From the NCBI RefSeq assembly GCF_002127325.2, contig NC_035441.2, forward strand, positions 147,264,003-147,328,002: 64,000 nt of DNA. The letters run 5' to 3'. A program made the position numbers and the translations under genes. Under the pieces are notes generated by a model that was not told where the DNA came from, did not search any database, and worked only from the letters and a program-made list of their open reading frames with translations. Shown one piece after another: positions 21,813 to 33,169 of this stretch; the stretch's first letter is position 1, and each line of letters begins with the position of its first letter. This stretch comes from Helianthus annuus. Taxonomy: Eukaryota; Streptophyta; Magnoliopsida; Asterales; Asteraceae.

Positions 21813-24035
21813 TGTCACACCCCCAAAATCCACACGCGGAGTACCACCGCATGGAGGCGTGACATGACCAGGATCAAGCCACCAATCATATTGAACATAT
21901 AAGTAATTAGCAAACGTAAATGTATATCAACCCACAATATGAAAGGTGTTCATATAACGTAGTTTATGTAGCGGAAGCATAGTATAAAAATCTAACATAA
22001 TTATTAAGTTTTCAACTGTCATAAGTGTTTAGCAAAACATCCACGATCCATGTCCACAACGATTGCGCCTCCCGTGCAAGCTCCATGTATACCTATGGTC
22101 CTGCAAGGCATGTAACAGAGAGTCAACAACTAGTTGAGCGAGTTCACAGTGGTTTGTTCAGTTATAGTAGTCGTATTGTAAATCGTATGTTCGTTTAGTA
22201 ATCCAGGTATTGTATGCATTTGTATCGCAGCCCTCTAGGCATGTGTGCGAAGATTAGTGGGAGTTTCCCAAGTATTCTAGACTAGGTATATTTGTATCGC
22301 AGCCCACCCGACATGTGTGCGAAGTTTAGTGTATGGTTCGCAGCCATTCCAGGCATGTGTGCGAAGATTAGTTCTATTATCGCAGCCATTCCCGGCGTGT
22401 GTGCGAAGAGAAGTATTTGTATCACTAGTCTAGCAGTATCTATCAATAACCTTCCTCTCCCGAGGCCCAAAGTACATAATCCCGATATTAACTTAAGTAT
22501 AAGAAATCTTCCAAACCCATTCCCGACCCTGGGAATCCCATGCCTTGGTAAGGGTGTGAACTCACCTTGGTTTGCTCGGCAGATACACAGAAAGGTCAAG
22601 TCTAACTGCTAGTGGTCAACCACGTCCTAGCATGGTTACCATACAAGTCAGGTTTTGGTTTCGAGTAGTGCACATAAGTATCACATAAGCTAGCAGGTGA
22701 TTAACACATATCGATCATGGCAAACACACAGTGCACGTAAACATATTAGCAGTCAATTCCATAACATCTGATACTTGTACGATCCAAAGGTAAAGCCCAA
22801 TAACAGGCGGCCCAACATGTTGTGCGTTCAGCACAGCTTTGTGCGATCCACAACATGTTGTGCGATTCAATTAAACACCCGGCCCAAATAACAGCCCGCT
22901 CAAACATACATACGGCCCAATAACTAACTATAGGTCTTGTGCGATCCGGACGGCTTGTGCGATCCGGTCGACTTGTGCGATCCATTTTGGGTTGTGCGAT
23001 TGGAACAAGTCCAGCCCAACTTGTCCACCTGGCCCAATCCGTTAAACAACTTGTGCGATCCAACAGTCTTGTGCGACTGAGGACCCCTTGTGCGACTGAG
23101 CAACTTATGCGAATGGACTTCTTGTGCCATTAGTTTAAACATCCGAATCTTATGCATATCATTTATAGAAAATCAACAGTTACCAATCATACCATAAATC
23201 GGTCAAAGCAATCAATCAGTTTCCTATTTTCGTGGTTAACAATCAACAACTAACTAGTTTCAACTTAACCATTAATCGATCAAATGAGGGTTTTATCATC
23301 TTAATTCTTATGAACCCTAATTAATCGTAATCATGAACAATAATTCAAAACACTTAAACATATTCATCTAAGGGTTTCAATCATCTCATGATACTTCATA
23401 CTCGACCATACAACAATCCGGTTTCATATACATGAAGCCGATTAACAAGCTTTCGGTTCTAGTTCATCATGTAAACAATTCGAAAGCAAGCTATGATAGC
23501 CGATTATCATCATCACACACATCCGATTCACAAGAACATAATCACATAACATCATTGTTCATCATAATAAACAACACTTAATCATTATATCAATCATGGA
23601 ATCACAACACCATTCAATCAAGAAATCAACAATAGAACACTAACCGATTAGTAGGTGAAACAAGGAAGACAATCCGAATCAAAAAGATCTTCGAGGAGCT
23701 AGGTGTTGTTGTCGTCGGCTATGAGAGGAGAGGGGAAGAGAATAGGGTTTGTGTGTGTTATGAGAGTTGTAACAAATGAGAGAACAACCCCAATGATGGG
23801 TGTTTGTTTGCGTATAAGAGGAGTGGGCCGAACCCTTCCCTTGGGTTGCCCTTGCTTGGGTTTCAAGTACAAAAAGGTAGAGTCCAAATGGACTTGTGCG
23901 ATCGGCCCAAATGGACTTGTGCGATCGGGTTCAAATACGTAATAACACATAACATAACATACATTCATTAATCATAATAGTTCACATAATCACATAGCGT
24001 TACACAAAGATAGTTTCGAAATACGAGTTATCACA
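21813..24035 (-). repeat. Tekay LTR B (5' LTR of the complete unit)
   Basis: 2223 bp, matching LTR A except at 24030. It borders the right CCAGC duplication at 24036-24040. Confidence 0.95.
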
Positions 24036-24068
24036 CCAGCAAAGGCAAAACATTAAGTGTCTATCCGA

Positions 24069-24480
24069 CCGGATACACAAGTTTTTACAAAACTTACATA
24101 ATTCCTAAACCCTAACAGGGCAAACGATGGAATTGACTCATACTCATACGACAAAGGTATAGAGTATACTCAACCCCATTCACAATGGGTAGAATTCCGG
24201 ATACACAAGTTTTTACAAAACTTACACAATTTCTAAACCCTAACAGGGCAAACGATGGAATTGACTCATACTCATACGACAAAGGTATAGAGTATACTCA
24301 ACCCCATTCACAATGGGTAGAGTTCCGGATACATAAGTTTTTACAAAACTTACACAATTCCTAAACCCTAACAGGGCAAATGATGGAATTGACTCATACT
24401 CATACGACAAAGGCATAGAGTACACTCAACCCCATTCACAATGGGTAGAGTTCCGCATACACACGTTCAAACATGCAAGA
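24069..24480. repeat. 128-bp tandem repeat, just over three copies
   Basis: Units start at CCGGATACACAAG at 24069, 24197 and 24325, and a partial fourth starts at 24453. Each unit carries CCCTAACAGGGC and ACTCATACTCATACGAC. Differences between units are few. It sits between pol and the antisense gene of the Tat element. Confidence 0.93.
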
Positions 24481-24626
24481 AGTAAAAACACTTGTATAAA
24501 TTGAGCAACAGTTAAACTTTTTATTCAAAAAATTCATGCACCCACGTGGTGCACAACAGATTTACATAAAGTTCTAACATATACAAAGAGGAAAACAAAA
24601 AAAGGGGCACGCAGGCCAACCTAGGC

Positions 24627-27525
24627 CTACTTTGTACCACTGGTACCCGCGCCATCTTGGCCGTCACCAGCGGTATTTTCCTCTTCCGCATCGGCATATA
24701 ACATCGGCAACCGGTCTACATAGTCCGCTGCATCTAAGCATTCATCAAGCTTTTCAACAGAAGAGAGAGACATGTCATAAAATGATGCAACGGCCGCCTC
24801 AAGAAGCGCTTCGGTGTCCACATCACGAAACCCGGACCGTTCATGAGTGTAACCGCCTTGAGACAAAACGTTTGTATGGCCGATACAGCGGTTATAACCA
24901 GCTTTAAAACCAGCATCACGGGCACGCTGCTTAATCAAGTCTATACCAATTGCGGTCTCAGGCGCGTCCATGATAGCTTTAACAATCTGCAACAAAAGAA
25001 CAATAAGATCATCACGTTCTAATCCAAGTAAATACAAAGGCACGAGATACTTACATGTGCAATAGCGTGACTCCGCATCCACTCACGGTCAACCTCAAGC
25101 TGGTTAAACGAAGAGGTCAGGGCATCTCTGGCCTCGACAGCCTCATTAGCCTGCTCTTCAGCTACAGTCACGCGGGCAGTAATATCTGCAAGCTTGGCCT
25201 CGCGAGTCTGCACATCAGCCTTTCAAAAGCAAGAAGCAGTTTGCACAAAATTAGTAAACATTCTCGAAAGGCAGAAAGTAAAGTTCAACTGAAAAGGCAA
25301 CTCATACCTGAAAGCTGCCAACAACCTGATTCAAACGGGTGCGCTTAGCATTCGCTTCTTCAAGAGCCTTAGAAGCACGGCTCTCCCTCTCCTTCGCCTC
25401 GTCAAGAGCCTTTGCGGCACGGGCCCCCGCCTCTTTGGCCTCTTCAAGTGCCTTTACAGCCCGGGCTTCCGCCTGCTGGGCTTTAACAGCAATCGCCTCA
25501 GCCGCAGCCTTCTCCTTGCCCAAAGCAGCATTCGCTGCCTTGGCATTCGTCAACTCCTGACGAACACGAAACACTGTTTCATTCATCTTGGCCCAAGATT
25601 CTTTCCATGACTTATGCTCACTAGAAAGAGTTTCTTTCCAACTCTTGCGCTCCTCAGAAAGTAACTTGGCAAGAGTACGAACCTGTTTGAGCTCAGCAGT
25701 CGCAGCCCACTCCTCAGTTTGCTTCTGCTTTTCAAAAGCAGCCCTATCTTTTTTAAGCTGCTCTGCACCCGCACGAGCAGTCTTCACCAACTCCTCCGCC
25801 TCGGCCCGCAAGCGTGCAGCTTCCTCCTCTATGCGGCCCAATACCTTGTAGTCTTCCAGAATGGCATTCGCCACTATGGAACTTCCCACAAGCATGGTGG
25901 AAAGTTGGTTGATGTGCAGTTCACGGGGTGCTGAACGGGCACGATCAGTTTCAAATGGGGTGCCCAGACCACCTAGAATCTCCTTGCAAGCAGAAGGATC
26001 GTTGAAAATATCATCCCCCTGCATAACAGTCCAGGGGGGTCGGTGGTAGCTGGTACTCCGAAAACACTTGCAAAAGTTATACACTTACCAGCAGCAACCG
26101 CAGGCTTCTTTTGTGTCGGACCAGCCCTTTTGGACTGAAGCTTCCGACGTTTCACCTCACCAACACCAGCAGTTTTCTGCTCAGGTTTCCTCTTCTCACC
26201 CGCAAGGGTAGACCCGGCAACAGTCCCACCTACAGCCGCACCACCACCTGGAACACCCAAACCCTCAAGGGTGTCAGATACTACCACGTAATCGGTATAT
26301 CTGCGGTAACAAGAACGAGAGATACCTGCGGGACCAAAGGAGGGGCGACAGAACCCTCAGTTTTCTCCTTACCGCGACCCCGCGCGGGTTTTTTCACCTG
26401 TTTCCTCTCCACATGTCTTTTAGCGACAGTTTTTTCAAACTTCCCCAGATCCCCAAGGGTACCTGCATTTAAACAGTCAAGAAAATAGATTACAAGGGTG
26501 AACTTTAAAAACAAGGGAATCTTAGAAGATACCTTCGCCTTCCGGCACGGGTGCATTCAATATCTCACGCGTGGGAACGCGGAAATTGCCAACAATCTCC
26601 AAATTAAAACCTTCCCGTTCCCCGCATGCAATCAACTCAACCTTCCCTTCGAAATCCAGCTCAAACATCCTCCATAAGGGGGCATCCACTGATAAAACAC
26701 ATGCAAAGTCAGTAAAACAAGTAAAGGGAACAAGGAAACCGCACAAGGGTGATAATGCTTACCAACACTCTTCTCCCGCACAACAGGCCTTGCCCTCCTA
26801 TCCGGCCTGGTGAGCATAATTCGCAACATCCACAACTGATTGTTGTCCAATTTCTTGAGTTCAATAGGCCGCAGCCTAGAGAACCAATCCACAGTCTTTG
26901 CGGTGGCGACAGGAATATCTTCCCCAGTAACACCCACATTTACGTTCCGAAAAGTCATGCTGGCATGAACCGCACAGGCTTTAACGTAAAAAAATTTTCT
27001 CTTCCAATGGGTCACACCCTTGGGAGGTGTCATCAACTTTAGGCTCCCATGTCGTTGATTAAAAGAAAAAAATCCGGTGTTTACCGTTAACTGGTAAAAC
27101 CGCCGGAAATTCTCAACGGTAACGTCCAAACCATGAGCACGGAAAGTGTACTCAAAGTTCCTGATCTAGAACATCCCAAATGGACTCAGTTGGGAAATGT
27201 GAAGGTGATAGTATTCTAACACCTCAGCAACAAACACCATCACCGGCAGTCGGAGGTTGCCATCGTTAAAAAAATCAGCCCATAGGGTGATATAGCCAGC
27301 CGGAGCATCGGCACCAGTGTCACCCTCTTGTGGGTAGGTGGCACCCCACTCCTCCGCCATTTGTATGCTGGTCATCAGGATCTTAAAATGACCCTTGGAC
27401 CACTTCAGTACCGGTAACCCACCACCGGGAGCAACACCATCATCGTCTTTATCTTCATCAGCCGCTGCAACTGGCTGTTCAGGGTTTTCACCCTCCACAT
27501 TGTGTGGATTTGATGGTTCAGCCAT
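24627..27525 (-). pseudogene. Antisense six-exon gene of the Tat element (Transposase_28-type)
   Basis: Exons read on the minus strand: 26763-27525, 26533-26688, 26089-26462, 25308-26018, 25055-25219, 24627-24986. The introns are 68-88 bp and all have GT-AG ends. Exon 1 begins MAEPSNPHNVEGEN and contains the domain known as putative gypsy-type transposon (YITLWADFFNDGNLRLPV and so on). Exon 4 is an Ala/Glu/Lys-rich coiled coil of about 150 residues. Exon 6 ends EENTAGDGQDGAGTSGTK. This copy is broken: a TAG at 27166-27168 in exon 1, a one-base loss near 26327 in exon 3 and one extra G at the exon 4 acceptor (26015-26019). A TATA box lies about 160 bp upstream. The function of this protein family is not established; the antisense position relative to gag-pol is typical of the Tat group. 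Confidence 0.8.
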
Positions 27526-27681
27526 CAGAGATGTAGAAGAAAAGGAAATGAGTACTAAAAACTCAAACCACCTCACCGGAATTTCAGAAAACCTTATCGG
27601 AGAAGACAGAGAAATCTTTTTTCTCTCACCGGAATTTTTGAAATGTTGAACAAGTGAGGGGAAACCACGAACGGTTTCCCC

Positions 27682-27690
27682 TTATATATC
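27682..27690 (-). promoter_or_regulatory. TATA box of the antisense gene
   Basis: The minus strand reads GATATATAAGGGG about 160 bp upstream of the start codon at 27525, with no reading frame between. Confidence 0.55.
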
Positions 27691-28398
27691 GATCGCAATT
27701 AATGCAGCATGGAAACTGAATCATCACGTTCAAAAAGAGCGAATTATGCGGCACCACGTGTCAAGCGACGGTTCCGCTGACAGTTACCACGCGCGCGTGG
27801 CCGCACACGCGCCTGACATAGGAGACGTTTACACTCCTGCTACAGTGCATTTAATGACCTCGAGCAGTGCAAATGTCCTTTCATTTCAGCACATGCCAGA
27901 AAATCTCACCAACTTCCACCAACTCACACGTGCGCTCAGCCACGTATACAACAAAAAGCGACAACATTATCCAAACACAAGCGGCATGCGGTTTCTCTGG
28001 TATACCGCACCATAACCCATACCGCATGTCGTTTTTTTACATACCCCTCAAAAAAACTAAAAATTATATCCTTCCATGGTTAAGGGGGTATAAACATGTC
28101 CGCACATACCCACGAGCACACGTGGAATATGCGGAAATGACACACACGAGCCCGTACAGGTGTGTCAGATACTCAGCACATACCCACGAGCACACGTGGA
28201 ATATGCGGAAATGACACACACGAGCCCGTACAGGTGTGTCAGATACTCAGAACCAGCGTTGTTCTTTGGACTGAACCGCATCTCAGAAACAGGTAAACCG
28301 CATTGCCTTCATTCTCTTCAAGCTTCAAATCCCTCCTGTCCGGTTCACAACCACAGAGGGTGCATAAACAACTTCTTTAACAAAAAGAAGGAGGGGAA
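27691..28398. other. Spacer between the antisense gene promoter and the Tat 3' LTR
   Basis: No coding signal. It contains a 74-bp perfect or near-perfect tandem duplication (28102-28175 and 28176-28249) and ends with the polypurine tract AAAAAGAAGGAGGGG (28382-28396) directly before the LTR. Confidence 0.6.
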
Positions 28399-30240
28399 TG
28401 TACGTGCACGCACATCAGCAACCCTGACTCCTGATCCTTCAAGAGCCACATCAGAGCAACACACTCGTTTCAAGCGAGTATGGGGTGACAAAACCGCAGA
28501 CACTCATGAGTCGCTGCGGACACACCCATCGCTCCACAAATGGTGTTACGGAAGAGCCACAACTAAGTCATCACATAGATGAACAAAGCTACTTCAAGGA
28601 AAACTCCTCGGTATTGGAGCGTGAAGGAAAGTGGCTAAGGAAGAAATGCGGACGAGATCCCCAATGATCATAAGAGATCTCGTCGAACAACAAGCGGCCG
28701 AACAGCGGTAACAAGTCTGCTTATGACTTTGCTGCCCTATTTGTGAGACGGATAGAATAAACAATGGTGGGCATAACCATGCCTATGACCATGTTTATTT
28801 GACCATTATCCAGATTCACATTGTTCGACCAAACATGGGCAACAATGACGCAAGTATCCAACATTGCTCAGCCAACCGTGGCCAACAATGTCAAGCAACG
28901 AGGTAACCGCAAAGGACGTGCGGTTACTTGAGAGCTAAATTGGAAGAACATGAACACCCCACAAAAGGGATCATCATTACATGTCCAATTACTACTGAAG
29001 ACCACTCTCTTCTTCATTCACCACCTCCAAGGTTGGTTCGAAGTTTGTGCACATCTTCAACCACCATCTCAGAGGTTGGTTCGAAGTTTGTGCACACCCC
29101 TAGCAAGATCTCAAAGGGTGGTTCGACACACCAACAGGTGGCACCCAACCCAAGGCTGAGAATTTCGCATCAGACGAAACATTCTCACCGGTACGGAAGA
29201 GGCATCACATGACCCTTCCAGATCTCCAGCTTGATTTACGAAGAGCAAAGACCATCTACATGGCCTAGGATCTTCTCCAGACTCCAAACTACCTTCTTGA
29301 CACCATAGTCCAGTACTCCTCCCACATGCAACTTGCATATGGCAGCAACACTAGACTAGGGGGACTTGAAGGGGTATGGTCCCAGATCTCGCGTCAGCAT
29401 CGACCGTGAGTGACCATTACCCTTATCAAAACCCCCACTAGCTAATAACCTACCTGTGTCCGTGCGGGAACGAGCCGACACAGTGGTTAAATCCAATCTG
29501 CCCAATGATGGAGGAGGACTCACCTGGAATATGAGAACGGTATAGTGATGCGGCGGCACCGCATCTGGTGTATGAAAACGGAAGCGTTCACAGCGATGCG
29601 GCCTAGCACCGCATCCAGTTAACACTTCTATCAATACAAGGGAGCTGGATAACAGCAACAGTCACCACGGACGACGATGCGACTTGGCACCGCATCTCGC
29701 GTATTTCTTGATCAAAGAGTGAGAAGCCGGAACGTCTACAGTTACCGCAAACAGCGATGCGGCCCGCACCGCATCCTGTACACTCAGCAAGTGGGACTGA
29801 CACCACAGAGCAAGTAGCACCAATGGCAGCAGCCTGTCAGGTCTACGTAAGCGACAGACTGACGTGGCGTCACGTCCACAGCCGACATGCCTGACACACC
29901 TACAAAGGTGCAGCATGCCGTCAGTCTATCCATCCATCTCCTCCTTCACTCCTCGGCTATAAATATCAACCCCAAACCTGGTTTGAGGTATCTCTTCACA
30001 ACTCTCTCACTACTACTACTATCATACTTTGCTTCCCAAGCAGACTACTGATTCTCACGTCGGAGAGTGGTAACAAGGAGCACCCCCCACCCCATCCTCC
30101 TTGTTACGAGTCACGGTTTGTTTCCTTGTGCAGGAGATCAACCGGCAGGCGATCCAGCCAGCGATCCTCGAGAGGAAGGGATTAACCCTTCTTGACGAGA
30201 CCAGTGTGTTAACCCTGCCCGGTTAACCATTGTTTCATCA
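28399..30240 (+). repeat. 3' LTR of the Tat element
   Basis: Starts TGTACGTGCACGC two bases after the polypurine tract and is taken to end at TGTTTCATCA (30240), where a MITE remnant begins. It contains four GATGCGGC/CCGCATC palindromes (29548-29775) and a TATA box at 29956-29965. The 5' LTR is outside the window, so the ends are inferred. Confidence 0.7.
29956..29965 (+). promoter_or_regulatory. TATA box of the Tat LTR promoter
   Basis: CTATAAATAT about 180 bp downstream of the last LTR palindrome and about 275 bp before the LTR end. Confidence 0.6.
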
Positions 30241-30334
30241 CCACCCTTTTGGGCTTTGGAGGGCAAAGCGCTCAAAGCCTAGGTGACGCCTACGTGGCAA
30301 GGCTTTGCCCCCTTGCCCATCACACCGTGTAGTC
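30241..30334. mobile_element. Right end of a PIF/Tourist-like MITE interrupted by Tat
   Basis: Read from the right, the end is GACTACACGGTGTGATGG next to TTA. It resembles the terminus GACTAAAGGGTATGGAG next to TTA at 62953. The left part should lie beyond the 5' LTR of the Tat element, outside the window. Confidence 0.5.
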
Positions 30335-30337
30335 TAA

Positions 30338-32488
30338 GGATAAAGAATGAGATAGAGTGATATTTTTAGTTAGGTTTTTTAAAATTTATGGTTGAAATGA
30401 GTATAAGGAACGTGATGTGAATGCTCTTATTTAGTCTACTTTTAAACCGATGACAATCTTTTTGTTTAATTAACAAGTTAAGAATATCAACATGAACATA
30501 CCAGTTTAAGGAAGCATTTTAACAAGTCAACTTGAACTTTACTTGCTTATTAAACGAAACATACATCACAACCCAAAATCTACTTTCGTGTTAGATTTTC
30601 ATCAGGTGAGATTTTAACACTTGTGTATTATATCGTTGTTACGATAATTGATGGAATGGGTATATCATTCTTCATTGATTGATATGATAATTGATGGAAT
30701 TGGTATATATATATAACAAATAAGGATGGATTTGGGTCAGGCGTCACTTGATCAACCATCCCCAAGATTCTTTTGGGCGGTAACTCTACCGGGTTTTTCT
30801 TTTTTTTCTTTATGGATACCAAATCGTTTTACCCGACCCTAACATTTTATCCAGGTATATATATTCACATTTGGGATTTTCTTGACTCATTCTCGCCAAC
30901 GCTACAAAACCCTAGCTTCAATCCCTTGTTCTAGTCGTGGAAAAACGCTCATTTTTCCACCGATTCACTTGCAGGTTTGCTTTCAACACATATTATCGTC
31001 GATTATAATGTTCTCAATCATGTTATATCTACTTCAGTTTTTATCGATTTTATTGTTTATGTTTACATATCTTTGATGCATCATCTTCCTCCTTTGTAAA
31101 CGCACAATACGATCATGTTAGCATTCCTTTGATGATATGAATTATGTCCTTTTTTAGTTTTAGTCTTTTAATGATGTTCGAAACTCTGTTTAATGATTTT
31201 GCATATCGTTAATTAATTAATGACGAGATTGTGCATACAACAAGAGATATACCTTTTTGCTGGTGTAACTAAAAGATTTAATATTTTTCTATTTGTAATA
31301 GGATCAAATACAAAGTGTTAAATAAATAAGAATGGTAAGTTGAATTTTAGTCCATTCATCTTAGATTTGGAGGGTTTTGAGATTAGTTTTAGGGAAAAAT
31401 AGTGGAGGGGCATAAAAGGGTGTTCTATATTTATTGACTCTCTCTCCATATGTAATTCCCCATCAATTTAAAATGTCTATAACTTTTTCATACAACATTT
31501 AATAAAATCACCATAATAAACGAGCTTTTTTATCTTTAATATGAGTTTTTACTGGGTTTTCTTTGCATTGTGTTAAAGGTTCTGATCATTGTATATTTCA
31601 ACTGGATTTTGGTAGTTAAGTTTTTACTAGGGTTTCTTCACATTATGTTATTATCAAAACTTATAACACAATGTTAATTTGTGTTATGTCCATTGCGTTT
31701 TTTTATCAGAATCTATAACATAACATATGACACAATGAAGATGGTGTTATATTTAGGTTTTCTATACATTGTGTTATTGGTTCTGATTATTTTGTTTTTC
31801 AACTGGGTGTGTTTTCTATACACTGTGTTATAGGTTTTTGGTCATTGTGTTTAGTCTGCTATCCATTGTGTCTTAATCTGTTGTCCAATGTGGTTTTAAT
31901 ATGTTGTTTATTGTGTTTAGTCTGTTACTCATTGTGTTTTTAATCTGTTGTCCATTGCGTTTTAGTCTGTTACTCATTGTGTTTTTAATCTGTTGTCCAT
32001 TGCGTTTTAGTCTGTTACTCATTGTGTTTTTAGTATGTTGTCAGTTTTGTTTTTAGTCTGTTGTCCATTGTGTTTTACTCTGCTGTTCATTAGGTCTTTT
32101 ATTTGCTGTCATCAATTGTGTTTTTAGTCTACTTTCCATTGTATTTTTAGTTTGATATTCATTGTGTTTTACATTATAACCAGTGTGTTTAGTCTTATTA
32201 TCCATTGTCCATTGTATTGTTTATCTATTGTCATTAATTATGTTTTTATTCTACTTTCCATTTTGTTAATCAAAGAAAGTTACTTTTTAAGATTTGAATC
32301 ATATTTTAACTAAGGGCTAAAATCTCAACACTTGTGTCCCTATACATATTAAATCCTTTTATCTATTCAATTATCAAAGACTAAAACTATGAAAAATATA
32401 TTGTCGGTTGCTCTAAATAAGATAATCATGATGTTTAGGTGGCGAACAAATAAACATTTATTTAGTTATAATAAGTAGCAAAATATGT
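30338..32488. other. Intergenic, AT-rich, no gene found
   Basis: At 30870-30975 a short stretch resembles a 5' untranslated exon (a telo-box AAACCCTAGC, then a possible donor CAG/GTTTGC), but no coding exon follows. From 31560 to 32260 there is a degenerate minisatellite, listed separately. I see nothing else that I can name. Confidence 0.5.
31560..32260. repeat. Degenerate TTGTG-TTTTAGTCTGTT minisatellite
   Basis: Repeats of about 22 bp on the theme CATTGTGTTTTTAGTCTGTT. In the core (31921-32055) pairs form a regular 45-bp higher-order unit, with starts at 31921, 31966 and 32011. Confidence 0.8.
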
Positions 32489-32497
32489 AATAATGAA

Positions 32498-32916
32498 GAG
32501 TAAACTGCCATTTTGGTCCCTGTGGTTTGGTCAATTTTGCCACTTTAGTCCAAAACTCAAACTTTTTGCATCTGGGTCCCTGTGGTTTCAGTTTTATTGC
32601 CATTTTGGTCCAAAAATGAAATCATGTCATATTTGTCTTATAAAATCCTGTTATTTTGTCATTTTCCGCAGGGGCAAAATGATCATTTCTTTTTTATAAA
32701 TAAATACCATATTTTATAAGACAAATATGACCTGATTTGCCCCTGAGGAAAATGACAAAATTGCAGGATTTTGTAAGACAAGTATGACCTGATTTCATTT
32801 TTGGACCAAAATGGCAATAAAACTAAAACCACAGGGACCCAAATGCAAAATGTTTGAGTTTTGGACTAAAGTGGCAAAAGTAACCAAACCTCAGGGACCA
32901 AAATGGCAGTTTACTC
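32498..32916. mobile_element. Mutator-type MITE with long inverted repeats
   Basis: 419 bp. It starts GAGTAAACTGCCATTTTGG and ends with its inverse, and the two halves are nearly complementary over about 200 bp. It is flanked by the 9-bp direct repeat AATAATGAA (32489-32497 and 32917-32925). A 9-bp duplication fits the Mutator superfamily. It has no coding capacity. Confidence 0.88.
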
Positions 32917-33169
32917 AATAATGAATTTTCATATTATAAATTAACATGTATGTGGTTTACGTTGTTGTACCCTATGTTTAGGGAGTATTTTAAAAAAGTT
33001 TTTAATATTTTTCACTTCTAACCTAAAACATCTTATCTTTGCAATTTAATCCCTTTGTTTTTTTTTTTTACTTTTAACACAAAGCTTTTCAACTTTTGCA
33101 ATTTAACCCCAATACTTTTTACTTTCAACTTTGGCCCCTATAGTTTTCATCTTTCGCAAGTTTTTTTTT

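Larger units (their letters stand above)
3694..24035 (-). mobile_element. Tekay-type chromovirus, tandem LTR-int-LTR-int-LTR array
   Basis: A minus-strand Ty3/gypsy element with 2223-bp LTRs (plus-strand view: begins TGTCACACCCCC, ends TCACA). Full LTRs lie at 14487-16709 and 21813-24035. A third, truncated LTR lies at 3694-4294 plus 12084-12929. A complete internal region (16710-21812, 5103 bp) separates the two full LTRs, and a truncated one (12930-14486) lies between the first two LTRs. The two units are offset by exactly 7326 bp, which equals LTR plus internal length. The primer-binding site is complementary to initiator Met tRNA. Integrase is followed by a chromodomain-like tail, which places it among the chromoviruses, most likely Tekay/Del. 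Confidence 0.9.
24041..30240 (+). mobile_element. Tat-lineage retrotransposon, right part
   Basis: Continuation of the element at 1-3693. It holds 128-bp tandem repeats, an antisense multi-exon gene, a polypurine tract (28382-28396) and a 3' LTR (28399-30240). Extra antisense genes and tandem repeats in the region between pol and the 3' LTR are known from the Tat/Ogre group. Confidence 0.85.

Noticed and set aside
30870..31080. A possible 5' untranslated exon with a telo-box, as in ribosomal protein genes
   Set aside because: No coding exon of any recognisable gene follows in the next 1.5 kb; kept only as a remark in the intergenic entry.
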